DNA of 45,386 bases from an uncultured Lachnospiraceae bacterium (GTDB taxonomy: Bacteria > Bacillota > Clostridia > Lachnospirales > Lachnospiraceae), in contig CAJUED010000032.1 in the NCBI GenBank assembly GCA_910585075.1, forward strand, positions 1-45,386, in the 5' to 3' direction. The notes below the pieces were generated by a model that did not search any database, was not told the DNA's origin, and worked only from the letters and a program-made list of their open reading frames with translations. Both the position numbers and the translations under genes were made by a program. Each line of letters begins with the position of its first letter. Position 1 is the first letter of the stretch. Shown piece by piece: positions 36,092 to 45,386 of this stretch.

Positions 36092-36466
36092 ATGGCAAAA
36101 ATGTCCACACAGGAAATAATTGACGTTATCAAAGAGTTAACAGTATTAGAATTAAACGACCTTGTAAAAGCTTGCGAAGAAGAATTTGGCGTATCCGCAG
36201 CAGCAGGTGTCGTAGTTGCAGCAGCAGCTGACGCAGGTGCAGCAGAAGAAGAAAAGACAGAGTTCGATGTAGAGCTTACGGAAATCGGCCCTAACAAGGT
36301 TAAGGTTATCAAGGTTGTACGTGAAGCTACAGGCCTTGGTCTGAAGGAAGCAAAAGACCTGGTTGACTCCGCTCCTAAGACCCTGAAAGAGGGCGTTTCC
36401 AAGGAAGAAGCTGAGGATATCAAGAGCAAGTTAGAAGCAGAAGGCGCTAAGGTTACATTAAAATAA
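36092..36466 (+). CDS. rplL: 50S ribosomal protein L7/L12
   Basis: This 124-residue stalk protein recruits translation factors. It has the N-terminal dimerisation helix (STQEIIDVIKELTVLELNDL), the flexible Ala/Gly hinge and the C-terminal domain with KVIKVVREATGLGLKEAKDL. The ATG at 36092 follows TGGAGGAAATCGA. It lies 85 bases after rplJ and is followed by a terminator before rpoB. Confidence 0.97.
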   Translation: MAKMSTQEIIDVIKELTVLELNDLVKACEEEFGVSAAAGVVVAAAADAGAAEEEKTEFDVELTEIGPNKVKVIKVVREATGLGLKEAKDLVDSAPKTLKEGVSKEEAEDIKSKLEAEGAKVTLK

Positions 36467-36515
36467 TCGGCCCTTAAGTTTCAACATAAGCTTTTATCTT
36501 AATTCTTAAAACACT

Positions 36516-36554
36516 AAGCTGTGCATCTGCATCCCGCGGGGCACAGCTTTTTTG
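36516..36554 (+). terminator. terminator between rplL and rpoB
   Basis: AAGCTGTGC (36516-36524) and GCACAGCTT (36541-36549) form a 9-bp stem followed by TTTTTGTG. Confidence 0.8.
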
Positions 36555-36596
36555 TGAAAGTTTACAAATTTTTTCCAAATTTTAAAAAAATATTTA

Positions 36597-36625
36597 TTGA
36601 CTCAAATTTTGGCTTGTAGTAGAAT
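36597..36625 (+). promoter_or_regulatory. promoter of the rpoB-rpoC operon
   Basis: TTGACT (36597-36602) and TAGAAT (36620-36625) are separated by exactly 17 bases, about 90 bases before the rpoB start. Confidence 0.75.
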
Positions 36626-36717
36626 GGAAAGTGCACTATTGTGGTGTGACAGGCATTTAGTGACATTGTATCATGTCAAAAGGAAATTTATTTCATAGAG
36701 AACGGGGTGAATTGTCA

Positions 36718-39700
36718 ATGGAAAAGAACAGAATACGTCCCATTGCCGCAGGCAGAAACATGCGTATGAGTTACTCACGACAGAAAGAGGTCTTGGAGAT
36801 GCCGAACCTTATTGAAGTCCAGAAGGATTCCTATGGATGGTTCCTGAAAGAAGGACTAAAAGAAGTGTTTGATGATATTTCTCCAATTGCAGACTACAGC
36901 GGCCATTTAAGTCTTGAATTTGTAGATTTCGAGTTGTGTGAGGATGATGTAAAGTACTCCATCGAGAAATGCAAAGAGAGAGATGCAACCTATGCGGCCC
37001 CTCTTAAAGTTAAGGTCCGTCTTTATAATAAGGAAAAGGAAGAAATCAGCGAGCATGAAATTTTCATGGGTGACCTTCCTCTTATGACGGAAACAGGCAC
37101 ATTTGTGATAAACGGTGCTGAACGTGTTATTGTAAGCCAGTTAGTTCGTTCCCCCGGTATTTACTATGCAATCAGTCACGATAAAATTGGTAAGAGACTG
37201 TTTTCATCAACAGTGATACCTAACCGAGGCGCATGGCTGGAGTATGAGACAGATTCAAACGATATCTTTTACGTGCGTGTTGACCGTACCAGAAAGGTAC
37301 CGATCACAGTCCTTATCAGAGCCCTCGGCGTAGGCACCAACGATGAGATAAGAGAACTGTTTGGGGATGAACCCAAGATAGAGGCAAGCTTTACGAAAGA
37401 CGTTTCTACGAACTATCAGGAAGGTCTTTTAGAGTTGTATAAAAAAATACGTCCCGGTGAGCCCTTAAGCGTTGAAAGTGCGGAAAGCCTGATTAACGCT
37501 ATGTTCTTTGACCCCAGAAGATATGATCTGGCGAAAGTCGGAAGATATAAATTCAACAAAAAGCTGTCTTTCAGGAACAGACTGAAAGGCCATATTCTTG
37601 CAGAAGATGTGGTGGATGTTTCCACAGGAGAAATCCTGGCAGCGGCAGGCACAAAGGTGACATTAGAATTAGCGGATGAGCTCCAAAATGCCGCAGTGCC
37701 TTACGTCTATGTGCAGACAGAGGAAAAGAATGTGAAGGTTCTTTCCAACCTGATGGTGGATATTACCCATTTTGTGGACTGCAATCCCAGAGAATTGGGC
37801 ATCACGGAGCATGTTTATTACCCTGTGCTTGCGCAGATCCTGGAAGAATTCAGCGAAGACCCGGAGGCTCTTGCTCAGGCAATCAAGAAGAATGTGCATG
37901 AGCTGATTCCGAAACATATTACAAAGGAAGATATTATCGCATCCATCAATTACAATATTCACCTTGAGTATGGTATTGGCAATGATGACGATATTGACCA
38001 TTTGGGCAACAGACGTATCCGTGCTGTGGGCGAGCTTTTGCAGAACCAGTACAGAATCGGTCTGTCCAGATTAGAGAGAGTTGTCCGTGAGAGAATGACC
38101 ACCCATGATGCGGAGGAGATTTCCCCTCAGGTGCTGATCAATATCAAACCGGTACAGGCTGCAGTGAAGGAGTTCTTTGGCTCCTCCCAGCTGTCACAGT
38201 TTATGGACCAGAACAACCCCTTAGGCGAGCTGACCCACAAGAGACGTCTCTCCGCCCTTGGCCCTGGCGGTCTTTCCAGAGACCGTGCCGGATTCGAGGT
38301 ACGTGACGTGCATTATTCCCATTATGGAAGAATGTGCCCGATTGAGACCCCTGAAGGTCCTAACATTGGACTGATTAACTCCCTTGCTTCCTATGCAAGG
38401 ATTAACGAATACGGTTTTGTGGAAGCACCTTACCGTAAAATAGATAAATCAGACCCGAAAAATCCCAGGGTCACAGACGAAGTTGTTTACATGGCGGCGG
38501 ATGAAGAAGATAACTATCATGTAGCCCAGGCAAGTGAACAGCTTGACAAAGAAGGACATTTTGTACGTAATAACGTATCAGGACGTTACAAGGATGAGAC
38601 CTCCGAGTATCCCAAGTCCATGTTTGACTACATGGATGTGTCCCCGAAGATGGTCTTTTCCGTGGCAACAGCCCTTATCCCATTCCTTGAGAATGACGAT
38701 GCCAACCGTGCCCTGATGGGATCTAACATGCAGCGTCAGGCAGTGCCCCTTCTCACCACAGAGGCTCCTGTAGTGGGAACCGGTATGGAGCCTAAGGCGG
38801 CTGTGGACTCCGGTGTCTGCGTGGTTGCCAAAAAATCAGGTGTAATTGAATACGTATCTTCCAAGTTGATCCGGATGACCTGTGACGACGGTGAGAAGAT
38901 GGAATACCGCCTGATCAAGTTTTCCCGAAGCAACCAGTCCAACTGCTACAACCAGAAGCCCATTGTGCTTAAAGGGGAACATGTGGAAGCGGGACAGGTG
39001 ATTGCAGACGGTCCTTCCACAGCGGAAGGTGAGCTGGCACTGGGTAAGAATCCACTGATTGGATTCATGACCTGGGAAGGCTATAACTACGAGGATGCCG
39101 TACTTTTAAGTGAAAGACTGGTGCAGGATGATGTATACACTTCCGTGCACATTGAAGAATATGAAGCAGAGGCAAGAGACACCAAGTTAGGACCGGAGGA
39201 AATCACCAGAGATGTGCCCGGTGTTGGTGATGATGCCTTAAAGGATCTGGATGAGAGAGGAATCATCCGTATCGGTGCGGAAGTCCGCGCAGGTGATATT
39301 CTGGTTGGTAAGGTTACCCCTAAGGGTGAGACCGAGCTGACAGCTGAGGAGAGATTGCTGCGTGCAATCTTTGGTGAGAAGGCCAGAGAGGTGAGAGATA
39401 CATCTCTTAAGGTGCCTCACGGTGAGTATGGTATTATCGTGGATGCCAAAGTCTTTACCAGAGACAACGGGGATGAGCTCTCTCCCGGTGTGAACCAGGC
39501 AGTCCGCATTTACATTGCACAAAAGAGAAAGATTTCCGTAGGAGATAAGATGGCCGGCCGTCACGGTAACAAGGGTGTTGTTTCCCGTGTGCTCCCGGTT
39601 GAAGATATGCCTTACCTTCCCAACGGGCGTCCTCTGGATATCGTATTAAATCCTCTGGGCGTGCCTTCCCGTATGAATATTGGACAGGTACTTGAAATCC

Positions 39701-40584
39701 ATCTGTCACTGGCTGCAAGAGCCCTTGGCTTTAATGTGGCAACCCCTGTTTTTGACGGGGCAAACGAGATTGATATTATGGATACTCTTGACCTTGCCAA
39801 CGATTACGTGAACTTAAGCTGGGAAGAATTCGAGGCAAAGCATAAAGAAGAAGTGCTTCCTGAGGTGATGGAATATCTGTATAAGAACCGTGACCACAGA
39901 GAAGTCTGGAAAGGTGTTCCTATTTCCAGGGACGGTAAAGTCCGTCTGCGGGATGGAAGAACCGGCGAGTATTTTGACAGCCCGGTTACCATTGGACACA
40001 TGCATTACTTAAAGCTTCATCACCTGGTTGATGATAAGATTCATGCCCGTTCCACAGGCCCTTACTCACTGGTAACACAGCAGCCTCTGGGCGGTAAAGC
40101 CCAGTTCGGCGGCCAGCGTTTCGGTGAGATGGAGGTTTGGGCGTTAGAGGCTTATGGCGCTTCCTATACTTTGCAGGAAATCCTGACAGTGAAGTCTGAC
40201 GACGTGGTAGGGCGTGTGAAGACCTACGAGGCAATCATCAAAGGTGACAATATCCCTGAGCCCGGTATTCCGGAGTCCTTCAAGGTTCTGTTAAAAGAAC
40301 TGCAGTCCCTTGGCCTTGATGTGCGTGTGCTTCGTGATGACAACACAGAGGTTGAGATAATGGAAACCATTGATTACGGTGATACGGATTACCGCTATGA
40401 GATGGAGGGAGAAGACAAGAATTACGATTACGACAAGGGTTCCCTTGGTTCAATGGGCTATCAGCAGCAGGAATTTGACGAGGACAGCGGCGAACTTGTA
40501 AGCGCTGATGATGAAGAAGATTTAGATGATGGTTTTGACGAGGAATTTGAGGAAGTACTCAATTCCGAGTCATATGACGAATAG
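36718..40584 (+). CDS. rpoB: DNA-directed RNA polymerase subunit beta
   Basis: This 1288-residue subunit carries the rifampicin-binding region with FGSSQLSQFMDQNNPLG and THKRRLSALGPGGLSRDRAG, which have the residues of rifampicin-sensitive polymerases at the main resistance positions. Other core motifs are GRMCPIETPEGPNIGLINSL, the catalytic-region GYNYEDAVLLSERL and KMAGRHGNKGVVS, and the C-terminal clamp QPLGGKAQFGGQRFGEMEVW. It ends in an extended tail of about 50 residues rich in Asp and Glu. The ATG at 36718 (MEKNRIRPIAAGRN) follows GGGGTGA; the frame opens 15 codons earlier without a proper site. Own promoter and upstream terminator separate it from rplL; rpoC follows after 106 bases. 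Confidence 0.98.
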   Translation: MEKNRIRPIAAGRNMRMSYSRQKEVLEMPNLIEVQKDSYGWFLKEGLKEVFDDISPIADYSGHLSLEFVDFELCEDDVKYSIEKCKERDATYAAPLKVKVRLYNKEKEEISEHEIFMGDLPLMTETGTFVINGAERVIVSQLVRSPGIYYAISHDKIGKRLFSSTVIPNRGAWLEYETDSNDIFYVRVDRTRKVPITVLIRALGVGTNDEIRELFGDEPKIEASFTKDVSTNYQEGLLELYKKIRPGEPLSVESAESLINAMFFDPRRYDLAKVGRYKFNKKLSFRNRLKGHILAEDVVDVSTGEILAAAGTKVTLELADELQNAAVPYVYVQTEEKNVKVLSNLMVDITHFVDCNPRELGITEHVYYPVLAQILEEFSEDPEALAQAIKKNVHELIPKHITKEDIIASINYNIHLEYGIGNDDDIDHLGNRRIRAVGELLQNQYRIGLSRLERVVRERMTTHDAEEISPQVLINIKPVQAAVKEFFGSSQLSQFMDQNNPLGELTHKRRLSALGPGGLSRDRAGFEVRDVHYSHYGRMCPIETPEGPNIGLINSLASYARINEYGFVEAPYRKIDKSDPKNPRVTDEVVYMAADEEDNYHVAQASEQLDKEGHFVRNNVSGRYKDETSEYPKSMFDYMDVSPKMVFSVATALIPFLENDDANRALMGSNMQRQAVPLLTTEAPVVGTGMEPKAAVDSGVCVVAKKSGVIEYVSSKLIRMTCDDGEKMEYRLIKFSRSNQSNCYNQKPIVLKGEHVEAGQVIADGPSTAEGELALGKNPLIGFMTWEGYNYEDAVLLSERLVQDDVYTSVHIEEYEAEARDTKLGPEEITRDVPGVGDDALKDLDERGIIRIGAEVRAGDILVGKVTPKGETELTAEERLLRAIFGEKAREVRDTSLKVPHGEYGIIVDAKVFTRDNGDELSPGVNQAVRIYIAQKRKISVGDKMAGRHGNKGVVSRVLPVEDMPYLPNGRPLDIVLNPLGVPSRMNIGQVLEIHLSLAARALGFNVATPVFDGANEIDIMDTLDLANDYVNLSWEEFEAKHKEEVLPEVMEYLYKNRDHREVWKGVPISRDGKVRLRDGRTGEYFDSPVTIGHMHYLKLHHLVDDKIHARSTGPYSLVTQQPLGGKAQFGGQRFGEMEVWALEAYGASYTLQEILTVKSDDVVGRVKTYEAIIKGDNIPEPGIPESFKVLLKELQSLGLDVRVLRDDNTEVEIMETIDYGDTDYRYEMEGEDKNYDYDKGSLGSMGYQQQEFDEDSGELVSADDEEDLDDGFDEEFEEVLNSESYDE

Positions 40585-40690
40585 AGAAGTCAAGTGCAGT
40601 CAGTGACAGGCGGTTGTGATGTCTGCCGCTAACTGCAGGTGCTACGACTCTTTTAACGGGTACAGACTTTGAAAGGAGCATGGATAAGCT

Positions 40691-43600
40691 ATGTCAGAAA
40701 CAAAGCAGGAAGTATATCAGCCGATGACATTTGATGCCATCAGAATTGGTTTAGCATCACCTGAGAAAATCAGGGAATGGTCAAGAGGTGAGGTTTTAAA
40801 GCCTGAAACCATCAATTACAGAACTTTAAAGCCTGAAAAGGACGGTCTGTTCTGTGAAAAGATTTTTGGCCCCAGCAAGGACTGGGAGTGCCATTGTGGT
40901 AAATATAAGAAGATCAGATATAAAGGGGTTGTATGTGACCGCTGTGGCGTTGAGGTTACCAAGGCCAGCGTCCGCAGAGAGCGTATGGGCCATATTGAGC
41001 TGGCGGCTCCGGTATCCCATATCTGGTATTTTAAGGGAATCCCCAGCCGTATGGGACTGATTTTGGATTTGTCTCCCAGAGTGCTTGAAAAGGTGTTATA
41101 TTTTGCGTCCTATATTGTTCTGGACAAAGGCGACAGCGGTTTGGAATACAAACAGGTTTTGTCTGAAAGAGAGTACCAGGATGCAAGGGACACATGGGGC
41201 AGCAGGTTCCGTGTGGGAATGGGCGCCGAGGCAATCAAAGAGCTGCTTCAGGCCATTGACCTTGAGGTGGAAGCGGAAGAATTAAAAACCGGCCTTAAAG
41301 AATCTTCAGGCCAGAAACGGGCAAGAATTATCAAAAGACTTGAGGTTGTGGAGGCTTTCAGAGAGTCAGGAAATGAACCTTCCTGGATGATCATGGATGC
41401 GATTCCGGTCATCCCTCCTGATTTACGTCCCATGGTGCAGTTGGACGGCGGACGTTTTGCAACCTCTGATTTGAATGACTTATACAGAAGAATTATCAAC
41501 CGTAACAACCGTCTTAAGAGACTTCTTGAGTTAGGGGCGCCTGATATTATCGTCCGCAACGAAAAGAGAATGCTTCAGGAGGCGGTGGATGCCCTGATTG
41601 ATAACGGCAGGAGAGGCAGACCTGTAACAGGCCCCGGCAACAGAGCCCTGAAATCTCTCTCCGACATGCTTAAGGGTAAATCAGGACGTTTCCGTCAGAA
41701 CCTTTTGGGAAAACGTGTTGACTATTCCGGACGTTCCGTTATCGTGGTAGGACCGGAGCTTAAGATTTATCAGTGCGGTCTGCCCAAGGAAATGGCAATC
41801 GAGCTGTTTAAGCCCTTTGTGATGAAGGAGCTGGTTGCGAGAGGCATTTCCCAGAATATCAAAAATGCAAAGAAACTGGTGGAGAGACTTGACACCCAGG
41901 TATGGGATGTGCTTGAGGAGGTTATCAAGGAGCATCCGGTTATGCTAAACCGTGCCCCTACCCTGCACAGACTTGGTATTCAGGCTTTTGAGCCCATTCT
42001 GGTGGAAGGTAAGGCGATTAAGCTGCATCCCCTTGTGTGTACGGCTTTCAACGCTGACTTTGACGGCGACCAGATGGCTGTGCATCTCCCCCTTTCGGTG
42101 GAAGCACAGGCGGAATGCCGGTTCCTGCTTTTGTCCCCCAATAACCTGTTAAAGCCCTCGGACGGAGGCCCGGTTGCCGTACCTTCTCAGGATATGGTGC
42201 TCGGTATTTACTATCTGACCCAGGAGCGGCCAGGCGCAACAGGTGAAGGCAGATTTTATAAAAATGTAAATGAAGCAATTTTAGCATATGAAAATGGTTT
42301 CTGTACCCTCCACTCCAGAATCAAGGTGAGAGTGACCAGAAAGAATGCGGAAGGCCAGGAAGTTTCAGGGGTGGTAGAATCCACGCTGGGAAGATTCCTT
42401 TTTAATGAAATCCTTCCCCAGGATTTGGGCTATGTGGACAGAAGTAATCCGGAAAATCTTCTTCTTCCGGAAGTAGATTTCCATGTAGGTAAAAAGCAGT
42501 TAAAGCAGATCCTTGAAAAAGTTATCAATATTCACGGAGCTTCGGTGACAGCTGAGGTTTTGGACTTAATTAAGTCCACAGGTTATAAATATTCCACCAA
42601 GGCGGCAATGACGGTTTCCATTTCAGATATGACCGTTCCCGCCAAGAAGCAGGAAATGCTGGATGAGGCCCAGGCAACCGTTGACAGGATTTCCCAGAAC
42701 TTCAGACGTGGTCTGATTACTGAGGAAGAAAGATACCGTGCGGTTGTGGAGACCTGGAACGAGACCGATAAGAAGCTGACGGATGTGCTGCTTGCAGGCC
42801 TTGATAAATACAACAATATTTATATGATGGCCGATTCAGGCGCCCGTGGCTCCAACCAGCAGATTAAACAGCTGGCAGGTATGCGTGGTCTGATGGCGGA
42901 TACAACCGGTAGAACCATTGAGCTGCCCATTAAATCAAACTTCCGTGAGGGTCTTGACGTACTGGAATACTTTATGTCCGCTCATGGCGCCCGTAAAGGT
43001 CTGTCCGATACGGCGCTGCGTACTGCCGACTCGGGATACCTCACAAGACGTATGGTTGACGTTTCTCAGGAGCTGATTATCCGAGAGGTTGACTGTATGG
43101 AAGGCCGTGATGAAATTCCCGGAATGTGGGTATCCGCATTTATGGACGGTAAGGAGACCATAGAAGGATTAAAGGACAGAATCATAGGAAGATATTCCTG
43201 TGAGGATATTATGGATAGAGATGGCAATGTGCTGGTAAAGAGAAATCACATGATTACCCCCAGCCGTGCTGCAAAGATTTTAAGCGTTGGCGTGGATGAA
43301 AAGGGTGAGCCGGTGGAGAAGGTGAAGATTCGTACTATCCTTACCTGCCGTTCCCACATTGGTATCTGCTCTAAGTGCTACGGCGCAAACATGGCAACCG
43401 GCGAGGCGGTCCAGGTAGGTGAGGCAGTAGGTATTATCGCGGCGCAGTCAATCGGTGAGCCCGGTACCCAGCTTACCATGCGTACCTTCCATACGGGTGG
43501 TGTTGCCGGTGACGATATCACACAGGGTCTTCCCCGTGTAGAGGAGCTTTTTGAGGCGAGAAAACCCAAAGGACTTGCAATCATTGCAGAGTTTGGCGGT

Positions 43601-44497
43601 GTTGCTTCCATTAAAGATACCAAGAAAAAACGCGAAATTGTCATCACAAACGATGAGACAGGAGAATCCAAGGCATACCTGATTCCTTACGGTTCCCGTA
43701 TCAAGATTCTGGACGGCGCAGTATTGGAGGCCGGAGATGAACTGACAGAAGGTAGCGTAAATCCTCATGACCTGCTTAAGATCAAAGGCATCCGTGCCGT
43801 ACAGGATTATATGCTCCGTGAGGTACAGAGAGTTTACCGTCTCCAGGGTGTGGATATCAGTGACAAGCACATTGAAGTGATTGTCCGTCAGATGCTTAAG
43901 AAGGTAAGAATTGAAAACAGCGGCGACACAGATTTCCTTCCGGGAACGCTGGTAGACGTTCTGGATTATGAAGACTTAAACGAGCAGCTTTTTGCAGAAG
44001 GAAAAGAGCCGGCAGAAGGCAAGCAGGTAATGCTGGGAATCACCAAAGCCGCCCTTGCAACGAACTCCTTCTTATCAGCAGCATCCTTCCAGGAGACAAC
44101 GAAGGTTCTGACAGAAGCGGCTATTAAGGGAAAGGTAGACCCGCTGATCGGTCTTAAGGAAAATGTTATCATTGGTAAGCTGATTCCCGCCGGTACAGGT
44201 ATGAGACGCTACCGCAACACAAGACTTTCCACAGACAACGACCTGATGGGAACCATTGACCTTGACATGGAGGAGGATGCGGAGCTTTCCTTTGATGAAG
44301 ACCTTTCTCTGATTGAGAAAATCCCCTCTGAAAATGAGGAGGACGCTGGAACCTATGACGAATGGGACGAGGAAGCCATGGACGAAACCTTTGAGGACGA
44401 GGAGGATTCTTTGGAAGAAGAATTCGATGAGGACTTCGAGGATGAAGACTTAGACGACGTGGATGACCTGGCGGATGAAGAAGATACGGAGGTTTAA
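40691..44497 (+). CDS. rpoC: DNA-directed RNA polymerase subunit beta'
   Basis: This 1268-residue subunit holds the polymerase active site. The N-terminal zinc ribbon is CHCGKYKKIRYKGVVCDRCG, the catalytic magnesium loop is NADFDGDQM within the conserved AFNADFDGDQMAVHLPLS, and the bridge helix/trigger loop region includes GARGSNQQIKQLAGMRGLM and QSIGEPGTQLTMRTFHTGG. A second zinc site is formed by CRSHIGICSKC. The C-terminus extends into roughly 75 residues that are mostly Asp and Glu (for example EEEFDEDFEDEDLDDVDDLA), far beyond the usual end. The ATG at 40691 lies behind AAAGGAG. Confidence 0.98.
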   Translation: MSETKQEVYQPMTFDAIRIGLASPEKIREWSRGEVLKPETINYRTLKPEKDGLFCEKIFGPSKDWECHCGKYKKIRYKGVVCDRCGVEVTKASVRRERMGHIELAAPVSHIWYFKGIPSRMGLILDLSPRVLEKVLYFASYIVLDKGDSGLEYKQVLSEREYQDARDTWGSRFRVGMGAEAIKELLQAIDLEVEAEELKTGLKESSGQKRARIIKRLEVVEAFRESGNEPSWMIMDAIPVIPPDLRPMVQLDGGRFATSDLNDLYRRIINRNNRLKRLLELGAPDIIVRNEKRMLQEAVDALIDNGRRGRPVTGPGNRALKSLSDMLKGKSGRFRQNLLGKRVDYSGRSVIVVGPELKIYQCGLPKEMAIELFKPFVMKELVARGISQNIKNAKKLVERLDTQVWDVLEEVIKEHPVMLNRAPTLHRLGIQAFEPILVEGKAIKLHPLVCTAFNADFDGDQMAVHLPLSVEAQAECRFLLLSPNNLLKPSDGGPVAVPSQDMVLGIYYLTQERPGATGEGRFYKNVNEAILAYENGFCTLHSRIKVRVTRKNAEGQEVSGVVESTLGRFLFNEILPQDLGYVDRSNPENLLLPEVDFHVGKKQLKQILEKVINIHGASVTAEVLDLIKSTGYKYSTKAAMTVSISDMTVPAKKQEMLDEAQATVDRISQNFRRGLITEEERYRAVVETWNETDKKLTDVLLAGLDKYNNIYMMADSGARGSNQQIKQLAGMRGLMADTTGRTIELPIKSNFREGLDVLEYFMSAHGARKGLSDTALRTADSGYLTRRMVDVSQELIIREVDCMEGRDEIPGMWVSAFMDGKETIEGLKDRIIGRYSCEDIMDRDGNVLVKRNHMITPSRAAKILSVGVDEKGEPVEKVKIRTILTCRSHIGICSKCYGANMATGEAVQVGEAVGIIAAQSIGEPGTQLTMRTFHTGGVAGDDITQGLPRVEELFEARKPKGLAIIAEFGGVASIKDTKKKREIVITNDETGESKAYLIPYGSRIKILDGAVLEAGDELTEGSVNPHDLLKIKGIRAVQDYMLREVQRVYRLQGVDISDKHIEVIVRQMLKKVRIENSGDTDFLPGTLVDVLDYEDLNEQLFAEGKEPAEGKQVMLGITKAALATNSFLSAASFQETTKVLTEAAIKGKVDPLIGLKENVIIGKLIPAGTGMRRYRNTRLSTDNDLMGTIDLDMEEDAELSFDEDLSLIEKIPSENEEDAGTYDEWDEEAMDETFEDEEDSLEEEFDEDFEDEDLDDVDDLADEEDTEV

Positions 44498-44561
44498 ACA
44501 GAACCTTTGGTATTAGTTGATACAGATATTTAACTATAAATTCAAGCGAAAAGTAAGTAAG

Positions 44562-44589
44562 AAAAGCTCCGCTGATTGCGGAGCTTTTT
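44562..44589 (+). terminator. rho-independent terminator after rpoC
   Basis: AAAAGCTCCGC (44562-44572) and GCGGAGCTTTTT (44578-44589) give a strong stem with a TGATT loop and T-tract. Confidence 0.9.
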
Positions 44590-44612
44590 GGATAAATTTA
44601 TAAATAAATGTA

Positions 44613-44641
44613 TTGACAAGGAAAAAATGAGCAATTATACT
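44613..44641 (+). promoter_or_regulatory. promoter of the rpsL operon
   Basis: A perfect TTGACA (44613-44618) and TATACT (44636-44641) are separated by 17 bases, about 110 bases ahead of rpsL. Confidence 0.8.
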
Positions 44642-44751
44642 ATCTAAGTGTGCATTCACCTGCGCAACTTTTATAGTGCCATGAATACACATAGTTTCTC
44701 AAAGTTTTCCGCACACCGCGGAAGCATTTTATAAACAGGAGGTGAAACAGA

Positions 44752-45171
44752 ATGCCAACATTTAACCAGTTAGTAAGGAAAGGACGTCAGACATCAGTAA
44801 AGAAGTCAACGGCTCCCGCTCTCCAGAAAGGATGGAACTCCCTTCACAAGAAAGCAACCGATACTTCCGCTCCTCAGAAAAGAGGTGTTTGTACTGCTGT
44901 TAAGACTGCAACCCCTAAGAAGCCTAACTCAGCTTTAAGAAAAATCGCCAGAGTTCGTCTTTCTAACGGAATCGAAGTAACAAGCTATATTCCGGGAGAA
45001 GGCCACAACCTGCAGGAGCATAGCGTTGTCCTGATCAGAGGCGGCAGGGTTAAGGATTTACCTGGTACAAGATACCACATTATCAGAGGTACTCTTGATA
45101 CAGCGGGAGTTGCAAACAGAAAGCAGGCCCGTTCCAAATATGGCGCTAAGAGGCCGAAAGCTTCTAAGTAA
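44752..45171 (+). CDS. rpsL: 30S ribosomal protein S12
   Basis: This 139-residue decoding-centre protein starts MPTFNQLVRKGRQTSVKK. TPKKPNSALRK and VKDLPGTRYH carry the two lysines whose substitution gives streptomycin resistance, both in the wild-type state. ACAGGAGGTG precedes the ATG. rpsG follows after 178 bases, the usual str-operon order. Confidence 0.97.
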   Translation: MPTFNQLVRKGRQTSVKKSTAPALQKGWNSLHKKATDTSAPQKRGVCTAVKTATPKKPNSALRKIARVRLSNGIEVTSYIPGEGHNLQEHSVVLIRGGRVKDLPGTRYHIIRGTLDTAGVANRKQARSKYGAKRPKASK

Positions 45172-45349
45172 TTTTTTGGAATGGATTGGACCCACAAATG
45201 TAGCTAATTTAGTGTTGGAATTCTGTTACGATATAAAAACTGCTGTAGCAGGAATTTGTTTGTAATAAGACCGCACGTACACAAAATGTGAAATTAGAAC
45301 GCACACTGTGAGTACCGATGATTTAATGATTATTAAGGAGGGAAGAACC

Positions 45350-45386
45350 GTGCCACGTAAAGGACATATTCAGAAAAGAGATGTAT
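45350..45386 (+). CDS. rpsG: 30S ribosomal protein S7, 5' end only
   Basis: The GTG at 45350 behind AAGGAGGGAAGAACC starts MPRKGHIQKRDVY, the N-terminus of S7, before the window ends. Its position after rpsL supports the call. Confidence 0.9.
   Translation, partial: MPRKGHIQKRDV

Overview
The window looks like chromosomal DNA of a low-to-mid GC Firmicute, most likely a Lachnospiraceae (Clostridium cluster XIVa) species. Supporting evidence: AGGAGG-type ribosome binding sites throughout, the rpmG-secE-nusG-rplK-rplA / rplJ-rplL-rpoB-rpoC-rpsL-rpsG order, an L10 leader with an attenuator, a class III (anaerobic, oxygen-sensitive) ribonucleotide reductase, and LytTR and MutE/BcrA-type envelope-stress modules. 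This assignment is inference from gene content and sequence style; no database search was possible.

Layout. 1-4.3 kb: a BcrA/MutEF-like ABC transporter (minus strand) divergent from its probable OmpR-type two-component system. 4.3-11.6 kb: a hemolysin III/TrhA membrane protein, an AT-rich DUF1016 nuclease-fold gene, a large lipoprotein ending in a DUF1266-like domain, an FGGY sugar kinase, and a divergent GH172 (DUF2961) glycosidase. 11.6-17.4 kb: an accessory run on the minus strand with two unusual kinase fusions (APH-GNAT and AraC-APH), a MarR repressor with a perfect 24-bp operator, its flavin reductase, and a membrane protein. 17.4-20.2 kb: gene remnants, a small charged protein and a second DUF1016 gene. 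20.3-23.5 kb: nrdG and nrdD behind a promoter with two NrdR-box-like sites. 23.7-27.5 kb: a decayed HigB-like toxin with an intact antitoxin, then a LytTR response regulator, an XRE regulator and a GHKL sensor kinase. 27.7-30.6 kb: a small DNA-binding protein, UDP-galactopyranose mutase and a solitary FliD-like protein. 31-45.4 kb: the ribosomal protein/RNA polymerase core, interrupted between rplA and rplJ by a CapA-family gene.

The most notable non-genic content is a set of dispersed small repeats. The first is a 29-31-bp palindrome family beginning GTAACAGT and ending ACTGTTAC. The second is a 34-37-bp family ending GGCGTTTGAT, tandemly triplicated in the nrdD leader and fused into the ends of two coding regions. 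The third is a 137-nt near-perfect hairpin behind rplA. Both DUF1016 genes carry inverted repeats at the equivalent mid-gene position, and in one the palindrome recurs at the stop codon. I did not find a clearly new multi-gene defence or biosynthetic system. The best candidates for undescribed biology are the AraC-APH fusion, the DUF1016-associated palindromes and the repeat families.
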